Part shown: one piece after another, positions 35,926-46,734 of the stretch | How positions within the stretch are numbered: the stretch's first letter is position 1 | Layout: each line of letters opens with the position of its first letter | Source of the DNA: Allium sativum | Lineage: Eukaryota; Streptophyta; Magnoliopsida; Asparagales; Amaryllidaceae | Direction of reading: 5' to 3' | Assembly: GCA_030737875.1 (NCBI GenBank) | Contig: CM060922.1 | Span: forward strand, 305,775,456-305,839,455 | Length of the DNA stretch: 64,000 nt | Notes under the pieces: model-generated | Database searches by the model: none | Seen by the model: only the letters and a program-made list of their open reading frames with translations | Told to the model about the DNA's origin: nothing | Made by a program: the position numbers and the translations under genes

Positions 35926-36835
35926 AGAGGGTATAGGAGAGGAAAGGTATTTTTTTCTTTTTTATTTAATTATTTAATTCAAAAAGTTGACTTTTATTCG
36001 ACCTCGAAACGAGGCCCACCGCCTGTCGTCCATAGCGTTTTACCCCCATTCCGAACACAATGGGGTATGTATCGTAGGCTGATTCGATTGTTTTGATCAG
36101 TTTCCTTCAAAATCAAAATATAACTCTATATATTGAATTTGAATGCGCATTTCAATTTACCGGGGTCACATACGAACTCTATAAATTCCAGAAAAATATT
36201 TTCTAGCTTCGTATTGACGATACGGTCCTAACAAAACTAGTTTCGTCGAATTCTGAGACCGTTGGAAAATGGCCATTTTCCAGTCGATTAAAATCAACTA
36301 AAACTGGTCAAACGCGTTTTCCATTGCCACGCTCACATATTGATTCGAAAAATTATGAAATTTGAAACCCAGCAATAATTTGACATCACAGATCCAACAA
36401 AAGTGGTTTCTTCGAAATCCGAGGTCGTTTGCAAAATGTCTATTTTTAAGGGCCTGAATTCCATAGCGACTATTCAGAATTTTCAACTGGACATATCTTT
36501 TGATTCCCGCTATGAAATCTCGATTTTTCGGATTCGTTGGAAATATATCATCAATTAGATCCTATTATTTTTGGTTTCACTAAAATCCGGATTGTTTTGC
36601 ACCCGGTACATTCAATTTGAAGTTTGAATCGAATTATCGAACTACCGCGCCATTTTAATTCTATTTATAATTATTTATATTCTAACGACGACGTATATAA
36701 TATATACGTTCTAAATATATTCAAAATAAATTTCTCGTCGATATTATTTAAAATAATCTATTTTAAATGTTCAAAATTCATTAAAATTGCCAAAATAAAA
36801 ATTTTAAACTGGCTCAGAATTTCCGGGTTATTACA

Positions 36836-37866
36836 ATCTCCCCCACTTAAAACTTTTCGTCCCCGAAAAGGAACAAAGTCGAAAGTGGTTTGACTAATCA
36901 ACTCTACGTTCGATCTGGCTTTCATTCTCTAACTTTTCAGTTTCTGAGAATTTTCAATTTCTTCAAAAATTTGGCTAACACCCTAAATTTTCGAAAATTT
37001 TCGCCATAACCTCCCCTGCACCGGGAGCCACGGGAAAATCCCGAAATTGCCATACAGGCCTTCTGATCTCAAAAAGAAAAAGAAAAAGCCAAGCGGCTAG
37101 CCAATAGGCTAATAAAATCATCATCACCCAAACAAAACAGTAAATTATAGTAAACATGTACCTATTTGTCGGGCAAACAAATTTTATTCTCTGCTCTAGC
37201 CTCCTTGCTATGACATGTTCAATGTAAGTACTTGTATATGCAAGCAAATGCGACCAATTATCAATATAATTCAATATTTGGTTCAATTAGGCTAAATGGT
37301 TCAAAATTATCAAACAAATAACATAAACATCAATCAATTAGTGAATTAACGTTTCAAATTCATAAATTTTACTACATATAAAGAAAATCATGTTTTTGAT
37401 GCCAATACACAACAATGTGTTCTAGCTATATAAGTTTTGGTTCTCACACCAGTCTAACGGAAATATATAGATATCACACCTTCGTCACTCGAAAATAAAT
37501 ACTGGTGATGGTATATTTCATCATCAGGACCATGTCCGGGCGACTAGAGTGTGACTCTATATTTATCTAATATATTAAAACTTCGAATATACGTTCATGA
37601 CGCGTATATGCAAAACCTTTATATACTAGATTGTCCAAATTCAAAATAAATAAATATTCAAATACGTTTAAAACGATTTAAATTTCAAAACAAAACTGTT
37701 TTCATTTGAAAAATATACTCTTCACACTCGTTCTAGGATACTACTGATCCTATCTCTAACGAGTCATTCTAATTGGATATTACTAATCCAATATCTGATG
37801 AATTCTTTCGTATGGTTCTAATGTGTCTTGTTCTCGAGCTCTGTAAACCAAAGCTCTAATACCAAA
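36836..37866 (-). other. E2 internal region (non-coding)
   Basis: From the 3' LTR side: PPT AAGTGGGGGAGAT (36836-36848, minus), a CGGGGACGAAAAG motif (36853-36868) and a conserved core (about 36965-37220) with TGTTAGCCAAATTTTTGAAG, GGCTAGCCGCTTGGC and TTGCCCGACAAATAGGTACA. Then follow about 600 bp of AT-rich sequence with TCTAACGAGTCATTCTAATT-like repeats (37730-37830), then the PBS. The longest minus frame (37286-36975, 103 codons, EHVIARRLEQRIKFVCPTNR...) spans the core and ends ...FENLGC. It does not resemble gag, protease, RT or integrase. Confidence 0.85.
37847..37864 (-). other. E2 primer binding site
   Basis: Minus TGGTATTAGAGCTTTGGT starts two bases after the LTR end CGTCACA. It is an initiator tRNA-Met type site (TGGTATCAGAGC) with one change. 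Confidence 0.88.
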
Positions 37867-39907
37867 TGTGACGACCTGGAATTTCGCTCGATCCGAATCA
37901 GTCGTTAAACCGATCTAGACCGTTCGAAACCCCTGATCGTTTTGAGAACATGACAAATCAGAACACAGACGGAAGAACATTTCATTGCTATTACAACAAT
38001 TTCATCAGATACAAGAATATACAGAGTATAAATGAATATTATACATTCGAATAAATATCAGAGATTACAATAAATTACATAGCAGCGGAAAATAATACAA
38101 AGCACAACTGAAGGTGATATACAGATACAGAGCTTTCCGGATATCATTCCAGCTGTAAACCAGGATCCTGTGAATATAAATCTGCAAAACCAAAACTACT
38201 AGCTGCCCGTGCAGAAAATAGGGGCACCCAGAGTTTAGGTTAAAACAATAAACTCCAGGTCAGTCATGTGACTGGTGTGAGAACTAAAACAGTTATATAA
38301 AACTTTACTTTAAAAGAGGGTAATTCAAGGGACCACGCCGTATAACACGGAACGGGTTTCCTCCCAAGAATACCAGTGCATAGAATAAACAACGCAATGC
38401 TTTTTCGAAAAATGAAGCTATTATAAGACCCAGGTCCCATCACACAATGCAACGCAAGCCGGAGGATAGGGTTTTACCTTATAACAGCCAAACATGCTTG
38501 GTACGTTTAAAACAAATCATTTGATACTATAATAAGTGTATAGTGTTAAAACAATTTCAATCAGAAATATAAATCATAGGCGGAATAACTACCATCTACT
38601 ATGTCGTCATACTAGTTCTACAAATAAAACCGCAATACACGTATCGGAAATTGGATTTCAGTCATGAGTCGAGGCAAGGGGCAAGCTCCTCTCCGCTTCG
38701 AGACACTCTAGCAAATGCTTCGGGACTACACACTCTGGGCAACCCCGGATGCGGCTGGGCCGGTCCTCACTTACGTTAGAGGATTAATTATGCCTGAACA
38801 CACGTTTCCCGGTCCTTACAGACCTATAATTGAGGCGCCTCATTCCAACAACCACAAAGGTGAAAAGTATATAAATGTCAGGGCTGGTAAGTCACTGACA
38901 CCACCAAAGCTAGAAAGAAACGTCGTGCTCTCCCAGCGGTCCGTATCCCATTTTTAACTGATACCGAGGTGTGAGGCTCGCGAATCCACGCTATACACAA
39001 AGCTACGCCACAAAGGCCGTGCTTTGATCATCAACCACAAGACTTTGCTTTTCAACAGAAGCCTTGATCCATGCAACTCAGCGTGCCACACAGGCAATTC
39101 ATGCCATGCGATTGATATCTATCGATATATAACCTCTAAGCTCGTACGTCTCAGAGAAGGGCGTTAAGCAAGAGAATAAATTCTCCGCCGCCAAACAGAT
39201 ATATATTTAATGGAAATCAATCAACACAGAATAAAATCCAATGTCAGACACACAATCCATTTACAAGTTCGTTCTGGGTCTGAACGAAACCGGAGGCACT
39301 TTCCTCGTATATCCATCGATCTCCAAGTACGTCTGGACGACTACCAACTATTTCCATCCTCTTGGGTGTACTGCCCAATCAGGATCGTCAGTAATTATCC
39401 AAACGATGTGAAGACTTCCGGTCTTCGACCACCGTCTTCATCTTCGACTTATCGTCGAATCGGTTATTCAGAATGGGTATAAACCCGGCTTTTCCGAACA
39501 ACCTGCGTATATTAAAACAAATGTTACACAAACACAACATACGCCTCATTCCAATTCATTAGTTACTAACCGTAAATCAGTAAGAGAGCAATTCCCCAAA
39601 TATTAACCCCGAAGGCCGGAACCAACATCAGATCAATATCCAGGAAACCATTCTTCTTAACTAACCTACAGCTAGTTTCTAAATTCCACATTCTTAGGGA
39701 AAGGTTCCCATTAATTTTATCCAAGATAAATTCTTTAAAATTTATCCTTTAATCTTCCTTTGGATGTCGTTTCAAACCAAATTATGGTTTTCTAAACTAG
39801 TCGAGATTAGCGAACCACACCGAAGTAATTATTTATTTTATTTCCCAATCCCAACCTATTCATCCCATGAAGCAAAACTGGTAATACTCCATATCTAACA
39901 CCACGGT
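37867..39907 (-). mobile_element. E2 5' LTR (LTR B), terminal piece
   Basis: Collinear with 29889-31930 of LTR A at about 98% by eye. It is split at ACGGT by solo LTR S3. The short frames at 38715-38957 and 39210-39482 are not supported as genes. Confidence 0.9.
39903..39907. repeat. Target duplication ACGGT (left of S3)
   Basis: ACGGT before TGTGACGGCC and again at 46730-46734. The uninterrupted site is seen in LTR A as CACCACGGTGTTATCGG (about 31923-31939). Confidence 0.95.
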
Positions 39908-42900
39908 TGTGACGGCCTGGAATTTCGCTCGATCTGAATCAGTCGTTAAACCGATCTAGACCGTTCGAAACCCTTGAACGTTGAGAACATGACAAATCAG
40001 AACACAAACAGAAGAACATTTCATTGTATATTACAACAATGCATCAGATTACAAGAATATACAGAGTATAAATGAATAAATATTACACAGAAATATCAGA
40101 GATTTAAATTACATTTAAATACATAGCAGCGGAAAATAATACAAAGCACAACTGAAGGTGATACACGGATACAGAGCTTTCCGGATATCATTCCAGCTGT
40201 AAACCAGGATCCTGTGAATATAAATCTGCAAAACCAAAACTACTAGCTGCCCGTGCGGAAAATAAGGGCACCCAGAGTTTAGGTTAAAACAATAAACTCC
40301 AGGTCAGTCATGTGACTGGTGTGAGAACTAAAACAGTTATTTAAAACTTTACTTTAAAAGAGAGTAATTCAAGGGACCATGCCGTATAACACGGAATGGG
40401 TTTCCTCCCAAGAATACTAGTGCATATAACAAAACAACGCAATGCTCTTTAGAAAAATGAAGCTATTATAAGACCCAGGTCCCATCACACAATGCAACGC
40501 AAGCCGGAGGATAGGGTTTTCCCTTATAATAGCCAAACATGCTTGGTACGTTTAAAACAAATCATTTGATACTATAATATGTGTATAGTGTCAAAACATT
40601 TCAATCATAAATATAAATCATAGACGGCATGGGTACCATATATCATGTCGCCATACTAGTTCTACAATTAAAACCGCAATCCACGTATTGGAAATTGGAT
40701 TTCCGTCATGAGTCGAGGCAAGGGGCAAGCTCCTCTCCGCGTTCGAGACACTCTAGCAAATGCCTCAGGACTACGCACACTGGGTAACCCTGGATGCGGC
40801 TGGGCCGGTCCTCACTTACGTTAGAGGATTAATTATGCTGAACACACGTTTCCCGGTCCTTACAGACCTATAATCGAGGCCCCTCATTCCAACAACCACA
40901 AAGGTGAAAAGTATATAAATGTCAGGGCTGGTAAGTCACTGACACCACCAAAGCTAGAAAGAAATGTCGTGCTCTCCCAGCGGTCCGTATCCCGTTTTTG
41001 ACTCATACCGAGGTGTGAGGCTCGCGAATACACGTTATACACAAAGCTGCCACGTAGGCGTGCTTTGATCATCAACCACAAGACTTTGCTTTTCAACAGA
41101 AGCCTTGATCATTGCATCTTAGCATGCCACACAGGCAATTCATGCCATGCGACTGATGTCCATCGATATACAACCTCTGAGCTCGTACGTCTCAGAGAAG
41201 GGCGTTAAGCAAAAGAATAAATTCTCCGCCGCCAAACAGATGTATATTTAATAGAAATCAATCAACACAGAATAAAATCCAATGTCAGACACACAATCCA
41301 TTTACAAGTCCGTTCTGGGTCTGAACGAAACCGGAGGCACTTTCCTCGCATATCCATCGATCTCCAAGTACGTCTGGACGACCACCAACTATTTCCATCC
41401 TCTTGGGTGTACAGCCCAATCAGGATCGTCAGTAATAATCCAAACGATGTGAAGACTTCCGGTCTTCAACCACCGTCTTCATCTTCGACATATCGTCGAA
41501 TCGGTTATCCAGAATGGGTGTAAACCCGGACTTTCCGAACAACCCGCGTATATTAAAACAAAGGTTACACAAACACAACATACGCCTCATTCCAATTCAT
41601 TAGTCACTAACCGCAGATTAGCAAGAGAACAATTTCCTAAACATTAACCCCGAAGGCCGAAACCAACATCAGATCAATACCTAGGAAACCATTCTTCTTA
41701 GCCAACCTACAGCTAGTTTCTAAATTTCACATTCTTAGGGAAAGGTTCCCATTAATTTTATCCAAGATAAATTCTTTAAAATTTATCCTGTAATCTTCCT
41801 TTGGATGTCGTTTCAAACCAAATTATGGTTTTTCTAAACTAGTCGAGATTAGCGAACCACACCGAAGTAATTATTTATTTTATTTCCCAATCCCAACCTA
41901 TTCATCTCATGAAGCAAAACTGGTAATACTCCATATCTAACACCACGGTGTTATCGGTAAAATTAATTACCATTTCACGTTCAAATCTAATTAAAGATTT
42001 AACTATCGCTTTGGAGCAAAACTGGTAATACTCCATTCTCGCTCATTTTCTAAATTTGATAATTTAGATTATCCATTCGCATTTCAATCTAATTGCAGAT
42101 TTGTTAAACTCCTTTTACTGGGTTAAAGAACTAGGTGTTATTTAAAACACAGTTCACAATAAACCCAAATCACATTCTATTTATTATCGGGTTAAAGAAC
42201 TAGTGTTATTTAGACACAGTTCACGATAAACCCATTTCAAATCCAATCAAATATATTAGAAATCCCGATTATTTAAAACCCCTTTTAAATCTAATTTCTT
42301 TATTTAAAAATAATTAGGTTTTAAATTTAGTTCAAAACTAGTTCATTTCGATAAAAACCATTTTTATCTTTACAAATGTGGAGTTTTTCATCCCAAATTT
42401 TCCCAAATCATTTCTTATGATTTCATACAAATTATTACTATTTTCAATAATTTCATCAAGGCCCGTACAGTCGATTTCCAACAACGGCCATCGAACTGCA
42501 CCTATAGCGACCTTTTTTGAATTTGATTTGGACGTATCTCCAAATCCAACCGTTAGATTTCAAATTTTTGATATTCTTTAGAAAGCTCTTTTCGATACGA
42601 ACCCAACGGTTCCGGTTTTAGGAGAATCCTACGGTCGGATCTCCCGTAATGTCCATTTGAAATAAATGGTCGAAATTCACGAACTACCGCGGCGCGGCGC
42701 GTTCTATTCAGGCCATTTTATTATATATATAATATATATAATATATATTTCATCGATTTCTATTTAAAACGAATTATATAAATAGTTTAAATTCGTTTCA
42801 AAAGCAATTTCAACTTCCATTTCATTTCAAATCAAAATTGAATTCTCCTTTATAAATTCGTTTTAAAATTCATTTCTATTCAATTCAGATTTCAATTCGA

Positions 42901-43002
42901 TTTGAATTCATTTCACTTCATTTTAAATTCAATTCGAATTCGTTTTCAATTCAATTCAATTCAAATTGGTTTTCTATTCGATTCAAATTCATTTCTAAAT
43001 CT

Positions 43003-43375
43003 TTGTATATTCAATTCATTTCGAAATCGCTATATATTCAATTCATTTCGAAATCGTTATATATTCAATTCATTTCGAAATCGTTATATATTCAATTCAT
43101 TTTGAAATCGTTATATATTCAATTCATTTCGAAATCGTTATACATTCAATTCATTTCGAAATCGTTATATATTCAATTCATTTCGAAATCGTTATATATT
43201 CAATTCATTTCGAAATCGTTATACATTCAATTCATTTCGAAATCGTTATACATTCAATTCATTTCGAAATCGTTATATATTCAATTCATTTCGAAGTCGT
43301 TATATATTCAATTCATTTCGAAATCGTTATACATTCAATTCATTTCGAAATCGTTATATATTCAATTTGATTCAA
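43003..43375. repeat. 27-bp tandem array in S3, about 14 copies
   Basis: Very regular units of TATATTCAATTCATTTCGAA plus ATCGTTA. It creates the long false frame 43003-43431 with repeating YIQFISKSL. Confidence 0.92.
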
Positions 43376-43541
43376 AGTTCATTTCAAAATATTCGATTTC
43401 GAAATCACTTTTCAACATCATTTTAAAATGATCAAAATCGATATAAATATCGTTCACGTCAAAATGGCGTCAATCTAATCAACACGGCTTCATATATTTC
43501 TATTTTCAAATATTCTATTTCAAAATATTTGTTATTATCAA

Positions 43542-43890
43542 AATATTTCGTTCAACACATGACTAATCTCAACGGATGAGTACAGTCAACACATGAACCT
43601 TTATTTTATAATATTGATAAAGATGTAAATTTTATTATTAAAATATTTCGTTCAACACATGACTAATCTCACGAATGAGTACAGTCAACACATGAACCTT
43701 TATATTGATAAAGATGTAAATTTTATTATTAAAATATTTCGTTCAACACATGACTAATCTCATGAATGAGTACAGTCAACACATGAACCTTTATATTGAT
43801 AAAGATGTAAATTTTATTATAAAAATATTTCGTTCAACACATGACTAATCTCACGAATGAGTACAGTCAACACATGAACCTTTATTTTAT
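43542..43890. repeat. 90-100-bp tandem array in S3, 4 copies
   Basis: Unit starts at 43542, 43642, 43732 and 43824, homologous to the 97-bp array at 2351-2810. Confidence 0.85.
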
Positions 43891-45374
43891 AATATTCTTA
43901 ATCTTCTAAATTGGAATGAGGTCCAATCAATCACCATATAATGTTAATTATATGGATTTTCATACATCACATGTATATAATAGCATTGAAAAATAATCAA
44001 CCATCAACCAAAGTGCACTACACTGTATAAGCATCAAATATAGATATCTAACGCTTATAACAGCCTGTCAATCAATCGATCGACATATTTAATCAGTCAG
44101 GATGAGTGAACTTTAAATTTCATCCCAACACCCGTGTAGGGTTTCAAACAATCAAACACAGATTTTATTCGTGCAGTTGGGCGATGTGTGAAATTTATCG
44201 TCCCAATCAATGTCAGTCAAATCAGTGTACATAAACAAACCGTCCGGTTTGTAAATGAATATTTTATTTTATTCACTTCACGTTAAAAATTATATTTTTA
44301 ACGATAAAACATTTTATTTCAACATATGAATTTCTATTCAGTTCATTTATTCAATAAAAATGATATTTTTATTTTTCTAACATATTTTAGAAAATTTCGG
44401 CGGCATAACGGCACTATACTAGAAACGGGACGAGGCCTAGCCTTATCCCCGGTCTAGTGAAGGCCCACGCCATTCACACATCAATCAAATCAATTTTTAT
44501 TTCACCAAACAATTCAGTTCAAACCAAATAATCTAACCAACTACACAACCAAACAAACAAGTCCATGGTATGTGGACGGGTGTCGGGTGCTTCTAATAAG
44601 CACCGTCTGCATCCTAGTATATATATATAACTAGAAAAATAGAATTTGAGTGAGAAGTTCTCACCAACAGCTATCCAACTTCACGACACTTCATTTATAG
44701 AAATTTTCTTCGTTATCCCATCCTCGTCATCTTCGTTGCCCGTAGTCACTATATATATAAAAATCACACATTTTTATATATCGATGTCTTTAAAATAAAA
44801 ATCACATTTTTATTTATTCATTTTCAATTTAGAAATCATATTTTTATTGTCTCTAGTATATAAAAATCATATTTTTATATTCCTACTTCTATAAAAAATC
44901 ACATTCTTATCTTCTAAAAATCATATTCTTTTTATTGTTAAAAATCATTTCTTTTTCAATGTTAAAAAAAACGAATCTTTTTACTTTTCAAATATAAAGA
45001 ACTCGCTTTTTCAAATATAAAGATCATATTTTTATTCCTTCTATAATATAAAAATTATATTTTTAACCTTTCTATATTATCAAAATTATATTTTTAACCC
45101 CGCTACTGTATAGATAACAATCATTTCTTTTCATAATTTTTAAAAATACAACCCTTTTCATTAACAAAAATATGACTCTTTCATTAACAAAAATCTGCCC
45201 TCTTTCATTAACAAAGATAATTTCACCTTTTCTATTATAAAAATTAAACCTTTCATGAATTTAAAAATCGGATTTTTCTACTCATAAAAATCCTAACCTT
45301 TTTGCTCATGGAAATCATAAAGAAAGAAAAAAAAACTAAGCTTTATAGGGAAAACAAAAGAATAAAACTTACAG

Positions 45375-45835
45375 CCATTTTAATCGGGAAGGGGGGGTTT
45401 CCTTTTGCTGCGTTCAGATTTGAGGGAGGCGGGGTCGGATTGGGGTTCGTGGAGGTGGTTGACGCAAGGCCAGAGGGGGTGCGTGGGCTGAGGGGAGTTG
45501 GCGGGGCTGGTCATCGTCGGAAGGGGGTGCTTCAAGGTGTTGCATCGGCTATTGGGGAGGTAGGTGGAGGCGTTGGAGGCGGTGGTGGAGGGCGCGGTTG
45601 GTTGCAAGGCAGTGGAAAAGGGGGGCGGCGGAGGTCAAGATGGGTAAGGAGAGAGGCGCGAGAGGGAGAAGGGGATAGGGGAACGAGGAGGAGGGGGCGG
45701 TGGGGGAGGACTGCACCTCGGCGGCGGCGCATCGGCAGCTATCGCTGCTTCTTCTTTTTTTTTTTCGATTCTGAATTAATGATTTGGGGGGGGGGCCAGA
45801 GCGGTTTTAAGGAGGAGGGTTTTTTTTTTTTAAAT
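45375..45835 (-). other. GC-rich leader of S3
   Basis: Two overlapping minus frames (45732-45532, MRRRRGAVLPHRP...; 45607-45380, MQPTAPSTTASNAS...) are Pro/Arg- and Ser/Thr-rich. A near-ideal plant donor GCT|GTAAGTTTT (GT at 45372-45371) closes the island. A G10 tract lies at 45786-45795. The plus-strand Gly-rich frame 45302-45871 is the complement shadow. Confidence 0.55.
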
Positions 45836-46729
45836 TATTTTATTTTAATTATTTTATTTGCAAATAGTTGACTTTTACATACGACCTCGAAACGAGGTCC
45901 ACCGCCTGTCGTCCATAGCGTTCTACCCCCATTCCGAACACAATGGGATATGTATCGTAGGCTGGTTCGGCTGTTGCAATCAATTTCCGTTAAATTTACT
46001 TTTAAATCACTATATTGAATTTTAAACGTACATTTCAAATTACCGGGGTCACATACTAACTAGAAAAATTCCAGAAAAATATTTTCTAGCTTCGTATTGA
46101 CGATACGGTCCTAACAAAACAAGTTTCGTCGAATTCTGAGACTGTTGGAAAAATGGCCAATTTCCAGTCGATTAAAATCAACTGAAACTGGTCAAACGCG
46201 TTTTCCTTTGCCACGCTCACATATTGATTCGAAAAATTATGAAATTTAAAACCTAGCAATAATTTTACATCACGGACCCAACAAAAGTGGTTTCGTCGAA
46301 ATCCGAAGTCGTTTGCAAAATGGCTATTTTTAAGGGCCTGAATTCCATAGCGACTATTCAGAATTTTCAACTGGACATATCTTTTGATTCCCGCTATGAA
46401 ATCTCGATTGGTCGGATTCAATAGAAAGATATTATCAATTAGATCCTATTGTTTTTGGTTTCAGTAAAATCCGGATTGTTTTGCACCCGGTACATTCAAT
46501 TGAAGTTTGAAATCGAATTATCGAACTACCGCGCCATTTTCAATTCTATTAATAATTATATATAAATATTTATATTCTAACGACGACGCGTATAATATAT
46601 ACGTCGAATTATATTCAAAATAAATTTCTCGACGATATTATTTAAAATAATTCATTTTAAATATTCAAAATTCGCTAAAATTGCCAAAATAAAAATTTTA
46701 AACTGGCCCAGATTTTGCGGGTTATTACA

Positions 46730-46734
46730 ACGGT
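46730..46734. repeat. Target duplication ACGGT (right of S3)
   Basis: Second exact copy, after TTATTACA. Confidence 0.95.

Larger units (their letters stand above)
29889..36835 (-). mobile_element. E2 3' LTR (LTR A), intact, 6.9 kb
   Basis: In sense direction (minus): head TGTAATAACCCGG at 36835, first head module to about 36455, duplicated 167-bp U3 module (36450-36120), conserved CGACCTCGAAACGAGGCCCA (about 36000), TATA-like CCTATACCC (about 35935), GC-rich leader (35925-35575), and 34-bp array (34980-34670). Next come the GACCATGGACTTGTTTGTTT block (about 34460), 27-bp array (33110-32990), second head module (about 32660-32440) and acceptor-like TTTGCAG|ATTT (about 30205). The end is GGCCGTCACA at 29889. 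Frames at 30557-30983 lie in non-coding LTR sequence. Confidence 0.92.
39908..46729 (-). mobile_element. S3: complete solo giant LTR nested in E2
   Basis: 6822 bp from TGTGACGGCC to GGGTTATTACA, with exact 5-bp duplications ACGGT outside and LTR B sequence on both sides. It contains all LTR modules once and has no internal region, PBS or PPT, as expected after recombination between two LTRs of one element. It is closer to S0 (window start) than to LTRs A and B in its spacer and arrays (four 90-100-bp units, 27-bp array with TTCGAAATCG). Confidence 0.95.

Noticed and set aside
45302..45871. 189-codon Gly/Arg-rich plus-strand frame
   Set aside because: Complement of the GC-rich leader of a minus-sense LTR. 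Composition-driven, with no domain.
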